The notes: generated by a model not told the origin, from the sequence alone. A DNA stretch of 64,000 nucleotides from Wenzhouxiangella sp. XN79A (GCF_012272825.1 NZ_JAAWWS010000134.1:121486-185485); one strand, 5' to 3'; positions 32,317 to 42,730 are shown, counted from the first letter of the stretch. Program-made: numbers and translations.

Positions 32317-33513
32317 TCAGTCCGCCTGGTTGCGCAGGAAGGCCGGAATGTCGAGGTAGTCGAACTCCTTCTGCTCGGCATCGCTGCGACCACCACGCTC
32401 GCCGGCGCCCTGCGCACCGGCGCCCGAGTGGCGGCTGCCGACGGTCCGACCGGTCGGCACGCGGCCCTGCGGTTCGTCGTCCTCCTCGCTGAACACCGGA
32501 CGATCGTCGGTGCCGGTGCGGACCAGTTTCATCGGCTTCTCGCGCTCGATGCGCTTGTGGCCGAGACCGGTCGCGACGACGGTGACCCGGATCTCGTCGT
32601 TCATGTCCGGATCGATGACCGTGCCCATGACGACCGTGGCGTCCTCGCTGGCCAGATCGGCGATGGTGGTGCCGACCTCCTCGAACTCGCGCATCGACAG
32701 GTTCATGCCGGCGGTGACGTTGACCAGGATGCCGCAGGCCCCGGACAGGTTGATGTCCTCGAGCAGCGGCGAGCCGATCGCCGACTGCGCGGCCATCAGC
32801 GCGCGGTCCTGGCCGGTGGCGCTACCGGAGCCCATCATGGCCATGCCCATCTCCGACATCACGGTGCGCACGTCGGCGAAGTCGACGTTGATCAGGCCCG
32901 GGCGGGTGATCAGCTCGGCGATGCCCTGGACGGCGCCGGACAGCACCTGGTTGGCCGCCTTGAACGCGTTGAGCAGCGTGATGTCCGGACCGAGCACGCT
33001 CAGCAGCTTGCTGTTCGGGATGGTGATCAACGAGTCGACGTGATGACCGAGTTCGTCGATGCCCTGCTGGGCCACGCCGAGCCGGCGCTGGCCTTCGAAC
33101 GGGAACGGCTTGGTGACCACGGCCACGGTGAGGATGCCCATTTCCTTGGCGGTCTGCGCGATCACCGGCGCTGCACCGGTGCCGGTGCCGCCGCCCATGC
33201 CGGCGGTGATGAAGACCATGTCGGAGCCTTCCAGCAATTCCGCGACCCGGTCACGGTCCTCCAGCGCGGCCTGGCGACCCACTTCCGGGTTGGCGCCGGC
33301 GCCGAGCCCCTTGGTCACGTTGGAGCCGATCTGCAGGGTCGACTTGCCGGCAAAGCTCTTCAGCGCCTGCGCGTCGGTGTTGACCGACACGAACTCGACG
33401 CCTTCGATGCTCGCCTCGACCATCTGGTTGACGGCATTGCCGCCGCCTCCGCCGATACCGAGGACCTTGATGGTCGCGCTCGGGGTGTAGTTCTCGATGA
33501 GTTCAAATGCCAT
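32317..33513 (-). CDS. ftsZ: Cell division protein FtsZ
   Basis: FtsZ, 398 aa, the tubulin-like GTPase that forms the division ring. The tubulin signature GGGTGTG is at residues 107-113 ('[16 protein letters not shown]'); '[15 protein letters not shown]' is the N-terminal nucleotide loop; '[11 protein letters not shown]' is the T7 synergy region. The linker is followed by the conserved tail '[14 protein letters not shown]' that binds FtsA and ZipA. The ATG has AGGAG upstream. It is separated from ftsA by a 132-bp spacer with a hairpin. Confidence 0.98.
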   Translation of the reverse strand: MAFELIENYTPSATIKVLGIGGGGGNAVNQMVEASIEGVEFVSVNTDAQALKSFAGKSTLQIGSNVTKGLGAGANPEVGRQAALEDRDRVAELLEGSDMVFITAGMGGGTGTGAAPVIAQTAKEMGILTVAVVTKPFPFEGQRRLGVAQQGIDELGHHVDSLITIPNSKLLSVLGPDITLLNAFKAANQVLSGAVQGIAELITRPGLINVDFADVRTVMSEMGMAMMGSGSATGQDRALMAAQSAIGSPLLEDINLSGACGILVNVTAGMNLSMREFEEVGTTIADLASEDATVVMGTVIDPDMNDEIRVTVVATGLGHKRIEREKPMKLVRTGTDDRPVFSEEDDEPQGRVPTGRTVGSRHSGAGAQGAGERGGRSDAEQKEFDYLDIPAFLRNQAD

Positions 33514-33552
33514 GATGATTCTCCTGTTGCTCGCCGTTGAGAAATGCGGGGC

Positions 33553-33598
33553 CGGAAAAGACGCGGCGCGCACCTTCTTGCTGGGTGCTCTGCGCCGC
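33553..33598 (-). promoter_or_regulatory. Attenuator-like hairpin between ftsA and ftsZ
   Basis: On the minus strand GCGGCGC-aga-GCACC pairs with GGTGC-GCGCCGC around a 9-nt loop (33563-33598), followed by GTCTTTTCC. The shape is that of an intrinsic terminator placed inside the ftsA-ftsZ spacer, 40 bp before the ftsZ ATG. It could limit read-through from the long upstream operon or stabilise a processed ftsZ mRNA. Confidence 0.5.
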
Positions 33599-33645
33599 AT
33601 CCGGCTGGAACCGCATGCTTGAATGAGATGCAAGGGGATGCATGC

Positions 33646-34878
33646 TCAGAATTCCCCCTGGAACCACTGCTTGAGCCGCGACACCATGCCGCCGGAGCTG
33701 CTTCGCCCCAGGCCGCCGTGCCGCGGGCGATCGAGCTTGCTGCCTCGGAGCAGCAGGCCGACGCCGGTGGCGTGAATCGGGTTGTCGACGACCTCGGACA
33801 GGCCGCGGACGTGCTGCGGCGCGCCGAGGCGCACCGGCATGTGCATGATTTCCTCGGCCAGTTCGACGACGCCTTCCATCCGCGCGCCGCCGCCGGTCAG
33901 GACCAGGCCGGCCGGAATCAGGTTCTCGCAACCGGACTGGCGCAGCTGCTTCTGAACGTGATGGAACAGTTCGCGGTAGCGCGCCTCGACCACCTGGGCC
34001 AGGGTCTGGCGCTCGAGCCGGCGCGGCGGTCGATCGCCGACCGACGGCACCTGCAGCGTCTCGTCGCTGGCGGCCAGCTGCTCGAGCGCGCAGGCGTACT
34101 TGATCTTGATTTCCTCGGCGTGCAGCGTCGGCGTGCGCAGCGCCACGGCGATGTCGCTGGTCACCAGGTCGCCGGCGATCGGGATGCAGGCGGTGTGCTG
34201 GATCGCGCCCTCGGCGAACACCGCGATGTCGGTGGTGCCGGCGCCGATGTCGATCAGGCCGATGCCCAGCTCCTTCTCGTCCTCGCTGAGCACCGATTCG
34301 GCCGAGGCCAGCGAGTGCAGGATCAGGTCGTCGACCTGCAGCCCGCAGCGCGCAACGCACTTGGTGACGTTCTGGACCGCGCTGTTGGCCGCAGTGACCA
34401 GATGGACCTGGACCTCCAGCCGCACGCCGGACATGCCGACCGGCTGGCGGATGCCGTCGGTGGAATCGATGACGTAGCCCTTGGGCAGCACGTGCAGGAT
34501 GCGCTGGTCGGCCGGAATGGCCACCGCCCGGGCCGACTCGAGCACGCGCTCGACATCGGAATCGGTCACTTCGGCATCGCGGATGGCCACCGCACCGTGC
34601 GACTGGCGCGACGACACGTGGGTGCCGGCGATGCCGGCGAACACCGAGTGGATCTCGCAGTCGGCCATCAGTTCGGCCTCTTCGACCGCACGCTGGATCG
34701 ACTGCTCGGTCGACTCGATGTCGACGACCATTCCGCGCTTGAGCCCGCGCGAGGCGTGCGAGCCCAGGCCGATCACTTCCACGCCGCCGTCGGGCTGGAT
34801 CTCGCCGACGATGGCGACGATCTTGCTGGTGCCGATATCCAGTCCGACGACCAGCGACTTGTCGGTTTTCCTAGCCAT
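33646..34878 (-). CDS. ftsA: Cell division protein FtsA
   Basis: FtsA, 410 aa, the actin-like protein that anchors FtsZ to the membrane. The actin-fold phosphate loops 'VGLDIGTSKIVAIVGEI' (near residue 12) and 'IGLIDIGAGTTDIAVF' are intact, as is 'AGLVLTGGGARMEGVVELA'. The C-terminal 'SRLKQWFQGEF' is the amphipathic membrane-targeting helix. The start overlaps the ftsQ end by 8 nt. Confidence 0.97.
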   Translation of the reverse strand: MARKTDKSLVVGLDIGTSKIVAIVGEIQPDGGVEVIGLGSHASRGLKRGMVVDIESTEQSIQRAVEEAELMADCEIHSVFAGIAGTHVSSRQSHGAVAIRDAEVTDSDVERVLESARAVAIPADQRILHVLPKGYVIDSTDGIRQPVGMSGVRLEVQVHLVTAANSAVQNVTKCVARCGLQVDDLILHSLASAESVLSEDEKELGIGLIDIGAGTTDIAVFAEGAIQHTACIPIAGDLVTSDIAVALRTPTLHAEEIKIKYACALEQLAASDETLQVPSVGDRPPRRLERQTLAQVVEARYRELFHHVQKQLRQSGCENLIPAGLVLTGGGARMEGVVELAEEIMHMPVRLGAPQHVRGLSEVVDNPIHATGVGLLLRGSKLDRPRHGGLGRSSSGGMVSRLKQWFQGEF

Positions 34879-35632
34879 GATCTCCGTCCCTGTGCGGATC
34901 GGGCCGACGAACGGACTCGTCGCGCGCGGCCAATTCGTTGATGGGAGGTGCCGACCGGCTCAGCGCCAGCCCGTTCGGATAGCGCAGGTCGACGCGGCGC
35001 ACGCCGGGCACCTCCGCCAGGCGGTCCTGGACGGCCAGGAACCGATCGACCCGCGACTCGAGCTGCTCGCGCCCGAGCAGCAGCTCCCAGCCGGTGTCGA
35101 GCACCAGCATCCAGGCACCGCGCGGGTTCAGCTCGACCCGCGCGATCTCGACGCCGAAACTGCGCATCCGCCGGTCCAGCGCCTGCCAGGTGTCGAACAC
35201 CTCGGCGCGCCGGGCGTCCGGACCGCGCAGCTGGACCAGGCCCTGCATGCCCGAGGTGCCAGCGACGTCGAACACTTCGCCTTCGCGGCTGACCAGCGCA
35301 CGGTCGTTCCAGCGCGCCACCGGCTGGTGTTCACGGACCTCGACGGTCAGCGCATCGGGCCACTCGCGGCTGACCGACGCGGCGGCCACCCACGGCAGGT
35401 CCTCGACCGACCGCCGGGCGCGCTCGACGTTGATCACGAAGAACCCGCGCCGGGCCTCGGCGGCGACCGCGGCGCGGACCTGCGCTGCGGTGGTGCGCTC
35501 GAGCTGGCCCTCGACGTCCAGCCAGCGGATCGGCCAGCGGTCCGGGTCCTGCCAGCCGCCGAACAACCAGACCGCGGCGGCCAGCACGGCCAGCGCCGCC
35601 GGCGTCATCAGCATCCACAATCCCCGGTTCAT
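34871..35632 (-). CDS. ftsQ: Cell division protein FtsQ
   Basis: A 253-aa bitopic divisome protein. There is a short cytoplasmic N-terminus, one transmembrane helix (about 7-27), then the POTRA domain ('WPIRWLDVEGQLERTTAAQVRAAVAAEARRGFFVINVERARRSVEDLPWVAAASVSREWPDALTVEVREHQPVARW') and the beta domain. It recruits FtsB/FtsL. ATG 35632 overlaps the ddl stop (ATGA). Confidence 0.94.
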   Translation of the reverse strand: MNRGLWMLMTPAALAVLAAAVWLFGGWQDPDRWPIRWLDVEGQLERTTAAQVRAAVAAEARRGFFVINVERARRSVEDLPWVAAASVSREWPDALTVEVREHQPVARWNDRALVSREGEVFDVAGTSGMQGLVQLRGPDARRAEVFDTWQALDRRMRSFGVEIARVELNPRGAWMLVLDTGWELLLGREQLESRVDRFLAVQDRLAEVPGVRRVDLRYPNGLALSRSAPPINELAARDESVRRPDPHRDGDHG

Positions 35633-36567
35633 CGCGCAGCCTCCCCGCCGACGGCGGTCTCGAGAATGCGGCCGACCAGCGCGTCGAAGTCCAGGCCCGC
35701 GGCCTGCGCGGCCATCGGCACCAGCGAATGATCGGTCATGCCCGGCACCGTGTTGGCTTCGAGCAGCCACGGCCGGCCGTCGCGGTCGAGCAGGAAGTCG
35801 ACCCGCCCCCAGCCGCTGCAACCGAGCACCCGGAAGGCCTCGCGGGCCAGCGCCGCCAGCGCGGCTTCCTCGTCGGCGGCCAGGCCGCAGGGGCAGTGGT
35901 ACTGCGTGTCGTTGCTGGCGTACTTGGCGTCGTAGTCGTAGAAATCGCGGGGTGTTTCGATCCGGATCAGCGGCAGCACGTCGTCGTGCAGCAGGCTGGC
36001 GGTGTACTCCGGACCGTCGACCAGTCGCTCGACCAGCGCCCGCTGGTCGTGCTTCAGCGCATTGGCCAACGCCGCTTCGAGCTGTTCGGGGGCGTCGACC
36101 CGGCCCATCCCGACGCTGGAGCCCTCGCGGGCCGGCTTGACGAACAGCGGCGGTTGCAGCGTCGCGGCGATCCGCGCGGCGTCTCGGTCCGATTCGGCCA
36201 CCTGCCAGTCGGGCGTCGGCAGGCCGCAGGCCCGCCAGATGCGCTTGGTCTGCAGCTTGTCCATCGACAGCGCCGAGGCCAGCAGGCCCGAGCCGGTCAG
36301 CGGAATGCCGTAGGCCGCCAGCGCGCCCTGCAGGCAGCCGTCTTCGCCGCCCCGGCCGTGCAGCACGTTGAACACGCGGTCGATGCGACCGGCGGCCGCG
36401 GCCTCGACGGTTGCGCGCACTCCGTCGAGTTCGACGAATTCGACGCCCAGCCGGGCCAGCGCCTCGGCCACGGCGCGACCGCTCCTCAGCGAGACCGCGC
36501 GCTCGGCGCTGTCGCCACCCAGCGCCAGCCCGACGCGTCCGAAGCGCTGTGCGTTGAAGGCGCTCAT
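35629..36567 (-). CDS. ddl: D-alanine--D-alanine ligase
   Basis: A 312-aa ATP-grasp ligase making the D-Ala-D-Ala dipeptide for peptidoglycan. Motifs: 'VGLALGGDSAERAVSLRSGRAVAEAL', 'NVLHGRGGEDGCLQGALAAYGIPLTGSGLLASALSMDKLQTK', 'LFVKPAREGSSVGMGRV' and the C-terminal 'GWGRVDFLLDRDGRPWLLEANTVPGMTDHSLVPMAA' (metal-binding and substrate residues). This is the DdlB-type copy found in dcw clusters. Both ends overlap neighbours (murC, ftsQ) by 4 nt. murB, commonly found next to ddl, is absent. Confidence 0.97.
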   Translation of the reverse strand: MSAFNAQRFGRVGLALGGDSAERAVSLRSGRAVAEALARLGVEFVELDGVRATVEAAAAGRIDRVFNVLHGRGGEDGCLQGALAAYGIPLTGSGLLASALSMDKLQTKRIWRACGLPTPDWQVAESDRDAARIAATLQPPLFVKPAREGSSVGMGRVDAPEQLEAALANALKHDQRALVERLVDGPEYTASLLHDDVLPLIRIETPRDFYDYDAKYASNDTQYHCPCGLAADEEAALAALAREAFRVLGCSGWGRVDFLLDRDGRPWLLEANTVPGMTDHSLVPMAAQAAGLDFDALVGRILETAVGGEAAR

Positions 36568-37982
36568 ACCGCGGCCTCCTTCAGGAGTTCGGGCAGCCGG
36601 CCGATGTCCCCAGCCCCCATGATCAGCACCAGGTCGCCGTCGCGGACCCGCTCGTTGAGTGCGTCCGGCACGTCGTCGACGCCAGCCACGCGGGTCACGC
36701 GGGCCGGACCGCGCGCTTCGACGGCGCTGGCCAGCGTGTCCGACGAGATGCCGGCCACCGGGGCTTCCCCGGCGGCATAGATGTCGGTCAGCACGACATC
36801 GTCGACCGCGGCCAGCACCCGGGCGAAAGCATCGAACTGGTCCCGGGTGCGGGTGAAGCGGTGTGGCTGGAACACCAGCACGATACGTCGCTCCGGCCAG
36901 CCGGCCCGGGCCGCCTGGAGCACCACGTCGAGCTCGGTGGGGTGGTGGCCGTAGTCCTCGAATAGCGCCGCGCGACCGTGCGGGAACGCGTGCTCACCGA
37001 GTTCGGCGAAGCGCCGGCCGATGCCGGCGAAACCTTCGAGGCCGCGGCCGATCGCCTGCGGGCCGGCGCCGACTTCCCAGGCCACCGCCGCGGCGCCCAG
37101 CGCGTTGAGCACGTTATGCCGGCCCGGCTGGGCCAGCCGCGCGGGCAGCGGTTCGTCGCGACCGGGCAGCCACAGATCGAAGGCCATGGTCCGCCCGGCC
37201 TGGCGGATGTCGGTGGCGCGCACGTCGGCGTCCGGGTGGCTGCCGTAGGTCAGCGTGGTGCGACCGACCTCGGGCACCAGTTCGGCCACGTGCGGATCGT
37301 CGATGCACAGCACCGCCACGCCGAAGAACGGCAGGTGATGCAGGAATTCGAGAAAAGCCTGCTGCAGGCGGTCGAAACTGCCCTGGTAGGCGTCGAGGTG
37401 GTCGCGATCGATGTTGGTCACGACCGAGATCACCGGCTGCAGCAGCAGGAACGAGGCGTCGGACTCGTCGGCCTCTGCGACCAGGTAACGGCCCTGCCCG
37501 AGCCGGGCGTTCGAACCGAAGGCGTTGACCAGGCCGCCGATGACGAAGGTCGGGTCCATGTCGGCGGCTGCCAGCAGGCTGGCGATCAGCGAAGTGGTGG
37601 TGGTCTTGCCGTGGGTACCGGCCACGGCGATGCCCTGGCGGAACCGCATCAGTTCGCCGAGCATCTCGGCGCGCGGAACGACCGGAATGCGCGCCGCGCG
37701 GGCGGCCTCGAGTTCGGGGTTGTCGTCCGGCACGGCGGTCGAACTGACGACCACGTCGGCGCCGGCCACCGCCGCCGGGTCGTGGCCGATCGCGACCCGG
37801 ATGCCGGCCTCGCCCAGCGCGCGGACGGTGCTCGAGTCGCGCAGGTCGCTGCCGCTGACCTCGAAACCCAGATCCGCCAGCACCTCGGCGATGCCGCTCA
37901 TGCCGGCGCCGCCGATGCCGACGAAGTGGATCCGGCGGACGCGGTGCATCAGGGTCGGTGCCGGGCGTGGATCGGGCGTCAT
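36564..37982 (-). CDS. murC: UDP-N-acetylmuramate--L-alanine ligase
   Basis: MurC, 472 aa, adding the first stem-peptide residue. Seen: 'IHFVGIGGAGMSGIAEVLADLGFEVSGSDLRDS' (N-terminal Rossmann), ATP loop 'VAGTHGKTTTTSLIASLLAAADMDPTFVIGG' near residue 118, 'EADESDASFLLLQPVISVVTNIDRDHLDAY', and the C-terminal domain 'EDYGHHPTELDVVLQAAR'. The end overlaps the ddl start and the start overlaps the murG stop. Confidence 0.97.
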   Translation of the reverse strand: MTPDPRPAPTLMHRVRRIHFVGIGGAGMSGIAEVLADLGFEVSGSDLRDSSTVRALGEAGIRVAIGHDPAAVAGADVVVSSTAVPDDNPELEAARAARIPVVPRAEMLGELMRFRQGIAVAGTHGKTTTTSLIASLLAAADMDPTFVIGGLVNAFGSNARLGQGRYLVAEADESDASFLLLQPVISVVTNIDRDHLDAYQGSFDRLQQAFLEFLHHLPFFGVAVLCIDDPHVAELVPEVGRTTLTYGSHPDADVRATDIRQAGRTMAFDLWLPGRDEPLPARLAQPGRHNVLNALGAAAVAWEVGAGPQAIGRGLEGFAGIGRRFAELGEHAFPHGRAALFEDYGHHPTELDVVLQAARAGWPERRIVLVFQPHRFTRTRDQFDAFARVLAAVDDVVLTDIYAAGEAPVAGISSDTLASAVEARGPARVTRVAGVDDVPDALNERVRDGDLVLIMGAGDIGRLPELLKEAAV

Positions 37983-39112
37983 GCCATCACCTCCCGACAG
38001 GCCGCCGCGACCTGTGCGGCGGCGTCGAAATGTGCCCGCTCGCGGGCCCGCTCGGCCATCGGCAGCAGCCGGCTGCGGTCGAGCTCGGCGATCCGCTCGG
38101 CCAGCGCCTCGGGCGTGAAGTCCCTCTGCGGCATCAGCCAGGCCGCATCGGCGTCGGCCAGGTAGCGCGCGTTGCCGGTCTGGTGGTCGTCGACCGCGGC
38201 CGGGAACGGGACCAGGATCGCCGGCACGCCGGCCGCGGCCAGCTCGGCCACGGTCAGCGCACCCGATCGGCAGATCGCAAAATCGGCCCAGGCCCAGGCT
38301 GCCGCCATGTCGTCGATGAACTCGACGACCTCCGCATCGACACCGGCCTTGGCGTAGTTGTTCTCTGCCGGTTGCAGTTGTCGACCGGCCTGATGCCGGA
38401 TCACGGGGCGTTCATGTGACGGCAGCCGGGCCAGGGCCTCGGGCACCACCTGGTTGAAAACGGCCGCTCCCTGGCTGCCGCCGATCACCAGCAGACGCAG
38501 CGGGCCGCTGCGATCGCCGAATCGGTCGGCCGGGGCGGGCAGGCGAGAAATCTCCGCACGGACCGGGTTGCCGGTCACGCGGGCGTCTTTCAAGGTATCG
38601 GGAAATCCCGTACAGCGGATCCGCGACAGCGGAGCCAGCAGCCGGTTGGTCAGCCCGGCCACGCTGTTCTGTTCGTGCAGCACCAGCGGGATGCGCAGCG
38701 TGCGCGCCGCTACCCCGGCCGGGCCCGCCGCATAGCCGCCCATGCTCAGCGCGCAGTCGGGCCGGTGCTGCTTGAGGATCCGGCGTGCCTGGAGCAGCGC
38801 CCGCAGCACCCGGAACGGGGCCGCCAGCCAGCCCGTCAGGCCGCGGCCGCGCAGGCCGGTGATCGCGACCCGGTCGAGCTCGATGCCGGCAGCGGGAACC
38901 AGCCGGTTCTCCAGGCCATGCGGCGTGCCCAACCAGCGCACCTCGACATCGGCAGCGCGCAGCTCGGCAGCCACCGCCAGGCCGGGCACGATGTGTCCAC
39001 CGGTGCCCCCGGCCAGAATGGTCACGCGCGGCACCGGCTGTGCGGACTGCGCAAGCATGCCGAAGTCTGCAAGGGCGCTCCGGGTCGCGGCGTTCGGGAG
39101 GCCGGGGATCAT
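37979..39112 (-). CDS. murG: Lipid II synthase MurG (GlcNAc transferase)
   Basis: MurG, 377 aa, transferring GlcNAc from UDP-GlcNAc to lipid I at the inner membrane. The Gly-rich loop is 'VTILAGGTGGHIVPGLAVAAEL' near residue 30. Other motifs are 'SMGGYAAGPAGVAARTLRIPLVLHEQNSVAGLTNRLLA', 'LLVIGGSQGAAVFNQVVPEAL', 'FIDDMAAAWAWADFAICRSGALTVAELAAAGVPAILVPFPAAVDDHQTGNARYL'. The N-terminal extension of about 28 residues before the core is longer than usual; ATG 39112 overlaps the ftsW stop (ATGA). Confidence 0.97.
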   Translation of the reverse strand: MIPGLPNAATRSALADFGMLAQSAQPVPRVTILAGGTGGHIVPGLAVAAELRAADVEVRWLGTPHGLENRLVPAAGIELDRVAITGLRGRGLTGWLAAPFRVLRALLQARRILKQHRPDCALSMGGYAAGPAGVAARTLRIPLVLHEQNSVAGLTNRLLAPLSRIRCTGFPDTLKDARVTGNPVRAEISRLPAPADRFGDRSGPLRLLVIGGSQGAAVFNQVVPEALARLPSHERPVIRHQAGRQLQPAENNYAKAGVDAEVVEFIDDMAAAWAWADFAICRSGALTVAELAAAGVPAILVPFPAAVDDHQTGNARYLADADAAWLMPQRDFTPEALAERIAELDRSRLLPMAERARERAHFDAAAQVAAACREVMA

Positions 39113-40293
39113 GCCGCCCACTCCTTGCGCCGACGGGGTCGGGCGAGTTCGGCACGATCGAGCTCCCAGCCGATCCGAAGCACCAGGCCCAGGGCGGCCA
39201 GCGTCATCATCAGGCTCGAGCCACCGGCCGAGACCAGCGGCAGAGTCAGACCCTTGGTCGGCAGCACGCCGAGGTTGACGCCGATGCTGACCAGCGCCTG
39301 CAGGCCCAGCCACAGGCCGACGCCGAACGCGACGAAGGCGGGAAACGGCCGCTCGGCGCGCTGTGCCTTCAGGCCGATCCGGAAGATCCGGAACACCAGC
39401 ACGCCGAACAGCGCCAGGACGGCCAGGATGCCGATCAGGCCCAGTTCCTCGGCCAGGATGGCGAAGATGAAATCGGTGTGCGCTTCGGGCAGGTAGAACA
39501 GCTTCTGCACGCTGGAACCCAGCCCCACCCCGGTGACCTGGCCGCGGCCGACCGCGATCAGCGCCTGGACCAGCTGGAAGCCGGCGTTGTAGGGATCGGA
39601 GAACGGGTCGCCGAGAATCGCGATGCGGCGGAAGCGGTACGGTTCCAGCGCCGCGAAGGTGACCAGCGGCAGCGCGCTCAGGCCGAGCAGGGTCAGGTAC
39701 TTCCACGCCGCGCCGGCCAGCCAGACCATGCCACCGATGATCGCCAGGATGACCATCGCCGAACCCATGTCCGGCTGCTGCAGCAGCACCGCGGCCAGCA
39801 GCGCACCGACCAGCAGCGGCTTGAGCGTTTCGGCGAAGCCGGCGGTCGACAGCATCGGGCGCTGGGCCAGGTAGCCGGCGACGTAGAGGATGATCAGCAG
39901 CTTGACCGCCTCGACCGCCTGGAACCGGGTGATGCCGAGGTTGATCCAGCGCTGGGCGCCGTTGACCGTCACGCCGAGGCCCGGAACGAAGACCAGCGCC
40001 AGCAGGAACAACGAAGCGACCAGGCACCAGCGGCCGGTCGTTTCCAGCCAGCGGGTGTCGATCCACTGGAAGCCGGCGGCCAGGCCGAGGCCGAGCAGCA
40101 CGAAGATCACGTGCCGGCTCAGGAAATGCCACTCACCGACCGAGTACTTCTCGGCCACCGCCACCGAGGTCGAGGCGACCATGACCACGCCGATGCCGAG
40201 CAGCGCCAGGGCCGCCAGCACCAGCGGTCGGTCGAAGCCGCCCGAGCGGGTCGGCTCACCGTGGCGTCGGGCCTGTCTGCGCACCGCGGCCAT
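39109..40293 (-). CDS. ftsW: Peptidoglycan glycosyltransferase FtsW
   Basis: FtsW, 394 aa, a SEDS-family polymerase that makes septal glycan strands with FtsI. It has about ten transmembrane segments. Conserved SEDS motifs: 'GVTVNGAQRWINLGITRFQAVEAVKLLIILYVAGYLA', 'LLQQPDMGSAMVILAI', 'GRGQVTGVGLGSSVQKLFYLPEAHTDFIFAILAEELG' (with the catalytic Asp region) and 'LPTKGLTLPLVSAGGSSLM'. ATG 40293 shares one base with the mraY stop (TGATG), so no murD lies between them, unlike in most gammaproteobacteria. Confidence 0.97.
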   Translation of the reverse strand: MAAVRRQARRHGEPTRSGGFDRPLVLAALALLGIGVVMVASTSVAVAEKYSVGEWHFLSRHVIFVLLGLGLAAGFQWIDTRWLETTGRWCLVASLFLLALVFVPGLGVTVNGAQRWINLGITRFQAVEAVKLLIILYVAGYLAQRPMLSTAGFAETLKPLLVGALLAAVLLQQPDMGSAMVILAIIGGMVWLAGAAWKYLTLLGLSALPLVTFAALEPYRFRRIAILGDPFSDPYNAGFQLVQALIAVGRGQVTGVGLGSSVQKLFYLPEAHTDFIFAILAEELGLIGILAVLALFGVLVFRIFRIGLKAQRAERPFPAFVAFGVGLWLGLQALVSIGVNLGVLPTKGLTLPLVSAGGSSLMMTLAALGLVLRIGWELDRAELARPRRRKEWAA

Positions 40294-41369
40294 CAGCGCA
40301 CCTTCAACGTGGCGAGGCCGACCAGGACCAGCACCACCGCGATGATCCAGAACCGGACGATGACCTTCGGCTCCGGCCATCCCTTGAGCTCGAAGTGGTG
40401 ATGGATCGGCGCCATGCGGAAGATCCGCTTGCCGGTCAGCTTGTACGAAGCGACCTGGAGAATGACCGACACTGTCTCGATGACGAAGATGCCGGCCATC
40501 AGCACGAACACCAGCTCCTGGCGGACGATGACGGCAACCACGCCGAGCGCGGCGCCGACGGCCAGCGCGCCGATGTCGCCCATGAAGACCTGGGCCGGAT
40601 AGGTGTTGAACCACAGGAAGCCAAGCCCTGCCCCGGCCAGCGCGGCGCAGAAGATCGCGACCTCGCCGGCGCCCGGAATGTAGGGGAAGCCGAGGTAGTC
40701 GGCGAAGATCGTGTTGCCGACCGCATAAGCGAAGATGCCCAGGCCGATCGCGACCATCACCGCCGGCACGATCGCCAGCCCGTCCAGACCATCGGTCAGG
40801 TTGACCGCGTTCGACGAACCGACGATGCAGAAGTAGGTCAGGACCACGAAGCCCAGCCCCAGCGGCACCGCGACATCCTTGAAGAACGGCACCAACAGCT
40901 CGGTCGCGCCCGGCACGTCGGCGGTGAGGTACAGGAACACGGCGGCGGCCAGCGCGGCGACCGACTGCAGCGCATACTTCGCCGCCGCCGAGATGCCGCG
41001 CGAATCGTTGTACTTGAGCTTGCGCCAGTCGTCGACGAAGCCGATCGCGCCGAAGGCCGTGGTGGTGAACAGTACGGTCCAGACGTAGCGGTTGGCCAGG
41101 TCCGCCCACAGCAGCGTGGCCAGCACGATGGAAATCAGGATCAGTGCGCCGCCCATGGTCGGCGTGCCCTGCTTGTCGAAGTGGGTCTGCGGGCCGACCG
41201 CGCGGATCGGCTGACCGAGTTTGCGCGAGATCAGGAAGCGGATGTAGATCGGGCCGACCAGCAGCGACACCGCCAGCGCGGTCAGGGCGGCCATGATGGT
41301 CCGGAAGGTGATGAAGCCGAACAGCGCGACATCGAGCGCGAGCAGGTCTTCGAGCAGCCAGATCAGCAT
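40293..41369 (-). CDS. mraY: Phospho-N-acetylmuramoyl-pentapeptide transferase
   Basis: MraY, 358 aa, making lipid I from UDP-MurNAc-pentapeptide and undecaprenyl phosphate. It has about ten transmembrane helices with cytoplasmic motifs '[16 protein letters not shown]', 'GFVDDWRK' (acidic pair), '[16 protein letters not shown]', and '[22 protein letters not shown]'. '[24 protein letters not shown]' is the family's C-terminal HHH motif. The start overlaps the murF end by 7 nt. Confidence 0.98.
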   Translation of the reverse strand: MLIWLLEDLLALDVALFGFITFRTIMAALTALAVSLLVGPIYIRFLISRKLGQPIRAVGPQTHFDKQGTPTMGGALILISIVLATLLWADLANRYVWTVLFTTTAFGAIGFVDDWRKLKYNDSRGISAAAKYALQSVAALAAAVFLYLTADVPGATELLVPFFKDVAVPLGLGFVVLTYFCIVGSSNAVNLTDGLDGLAIVPAVMVAIGLGIFAYAVGNTIFADYLGFPYIPGAGEVAIFCAALAGAGLGFLWFNTYPAQVFMGDIGALAVGAALGVVAVIVRQELVFVLMAGIFVIETVSVILQVASYKLTGKRIFRMAPIHHHFELKGWPEPKVIVRFWIIAVVLVLVGLATLKVR

Positions 41370-42730
41370 GCCTCGCCCTCCCCGGTCGCCTGCCGATCGA
41401 TCAACCGGGCGATCACGTCTTCCATGTGGGCCGAGCGCGAGCCCTTGACCAGGCAGACCACGCCGTCGTGAACCGCCTCGGACAGCGCCGCGGCCAGCGT
41501 TCCGGTCGAGTCGAAGGCCGCGCCGCCCGCACCGAAGGCCACGGCCGCGCGGGTCGCGTTCGGGCCGGTTGCATACAGCCGGGTCACGCCGAACTCGGCC
41601 GCCGCGCTACCGACCTCGGCATGCAGTTTCTCGCTGTCCTCGCCCAGCTCGGCCATGTCGCCGAGCACCAGCCAGCGTTCGCCGGGCTGCTCGGCCAGCA
41701 CCGCCAGCGCCGCGTACAGCGAGGCCGGGTTGGCGTTGTAGGTGTCGTCGATCAACGTCCAGCCGCCGGTCATGTGGCGAACGTCGAGCCGGCCCGGCAC
41801 GCCGTGGACGGCGGCCAGACCGGCCTCGACGGTGGCCGTGGGCACGTCCAGCGCCAGCGCCGCGGCGGCGGCGGCCGCGGCATTGGCCCGGTTGTGCGCA
41901 CCGGGCAGCGCCAGGTGCAGTTCGATCGTGCCGGCGGGCGTCTCCAGCCGCGGCGCACCGTCGCCTTCGATCAGCTGGATGTCGGCCGACGCATCGCGGC
42001 CGAAGCTCAGGACGCGCGCGTTACCGGCGCGCTCGATCCAGGCCGCACAGAACGGATCGTCGCGGTTGACGATCACGTGGCCGGCCGCACCGCGCAGCTC
42101 ACCGACGGTTTCGAACAGCTCGCCCTTGCAGCGGGCCACGCCCTCGACGCTGCCCAGGCGCTCCAGGTGGGCCGGCCCGGCGTTGGTCACGATGCCGACC
42201 GTAGGCCGGGCCAGCCGGGCCAGGTACTCGATGTCGCCGGGCTGACCGCAGCCCATCTCGATCACCGCGAAGCGGTGTGCGTCGTCCAGCCGCGCCAGCG
42301 TCAGCGGCACGCCCAGTTCGTTGTTCAGGTTGCCCTCGGTGGCCAGCGTCGGCCCGACCCGGCCCAGCACGCCGGCGACCAGGTTCTTGACCGTGGTCTT
42401 GCCGTTGCTGCCGGTGATGCCGACCACCGTCACGTCCAGCGACTCGCGCCAGGCCGCGGCCAGCCGGCCGAGCGCGCCGGCGACGTCGTCGACGACGAGC
42501 TGCGGCAGCGCAGCCTCGACTTCGCGGGCCACCAGCGCCGCCGCGGCGCCGGACCGGGCGGCCGCCGACACGAACGCGTGGCCGTCGACCTGCTCGCCGG
42601 GCAGCGCGCAGAACAGCTGGCCGGGCCGGACGGTGCGCGAATCGATCGCCACGCCTTCGAAGGTGGCGGCCTCACCGACCGCGCGCCCGCCGGTGATCCG
42701 GGCCGCCGTTGCGAGATCGAAGCGGATCAT
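41363..42730 (-). CDS. murF: UDP-MurNAc-tripeptide--D-Ala-D-Ala ligase
   Basis: MurF, 455 aa, joining the D-Ala-D-Ala dipeptide to the UDP-MurNAc tripeptide. Seen: '[46 protein letters not shown]', ATP loop '[44 protein letters not shown]', '[46 protein letters not shown]' and '[17 protein letters not shown]'. The start overlaps the murE stop by 4 nt. Confidence 0.97.
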   Translation of the reverse strand: MIRFDLATAARITGGRAVGEAATFEGVAIDSRTVRPGQLFCALPGEQVDGHAFVSAAARSGAAAALVAREVEAALPQLVVDDVAGALGRLAAAWRESLDVTVVGITGSNGKTTVKNLVAGVLGRVGPTLATEGNLNNELGVPLTLARLDDAHRFAVIEMGCGQPGDIEYLARLARPTVGIVTNAGPAHLERLGSVEGVARCKGELFETVGELRGAAGHVIVNRDDPFCAAWIERAGNARVLSFGRDASADIQLIEGDGAPRLETPAGTIELHLALPGAHNRANAAAAAAAALALDVPTATVEAGLAAVHGVPGRLDVRHMTGGWTLIDDTYNANPASLYAALAVLAEQPGERWLVLGDMAELGEDSEKLHAEVGSAAAEFGVTRLYATGPNATRAAVAFGAGGAAFDSTGTLAAALSEAVHDGVVCLVKGSRSAHMEDVIARLIDRQATGEGEAC

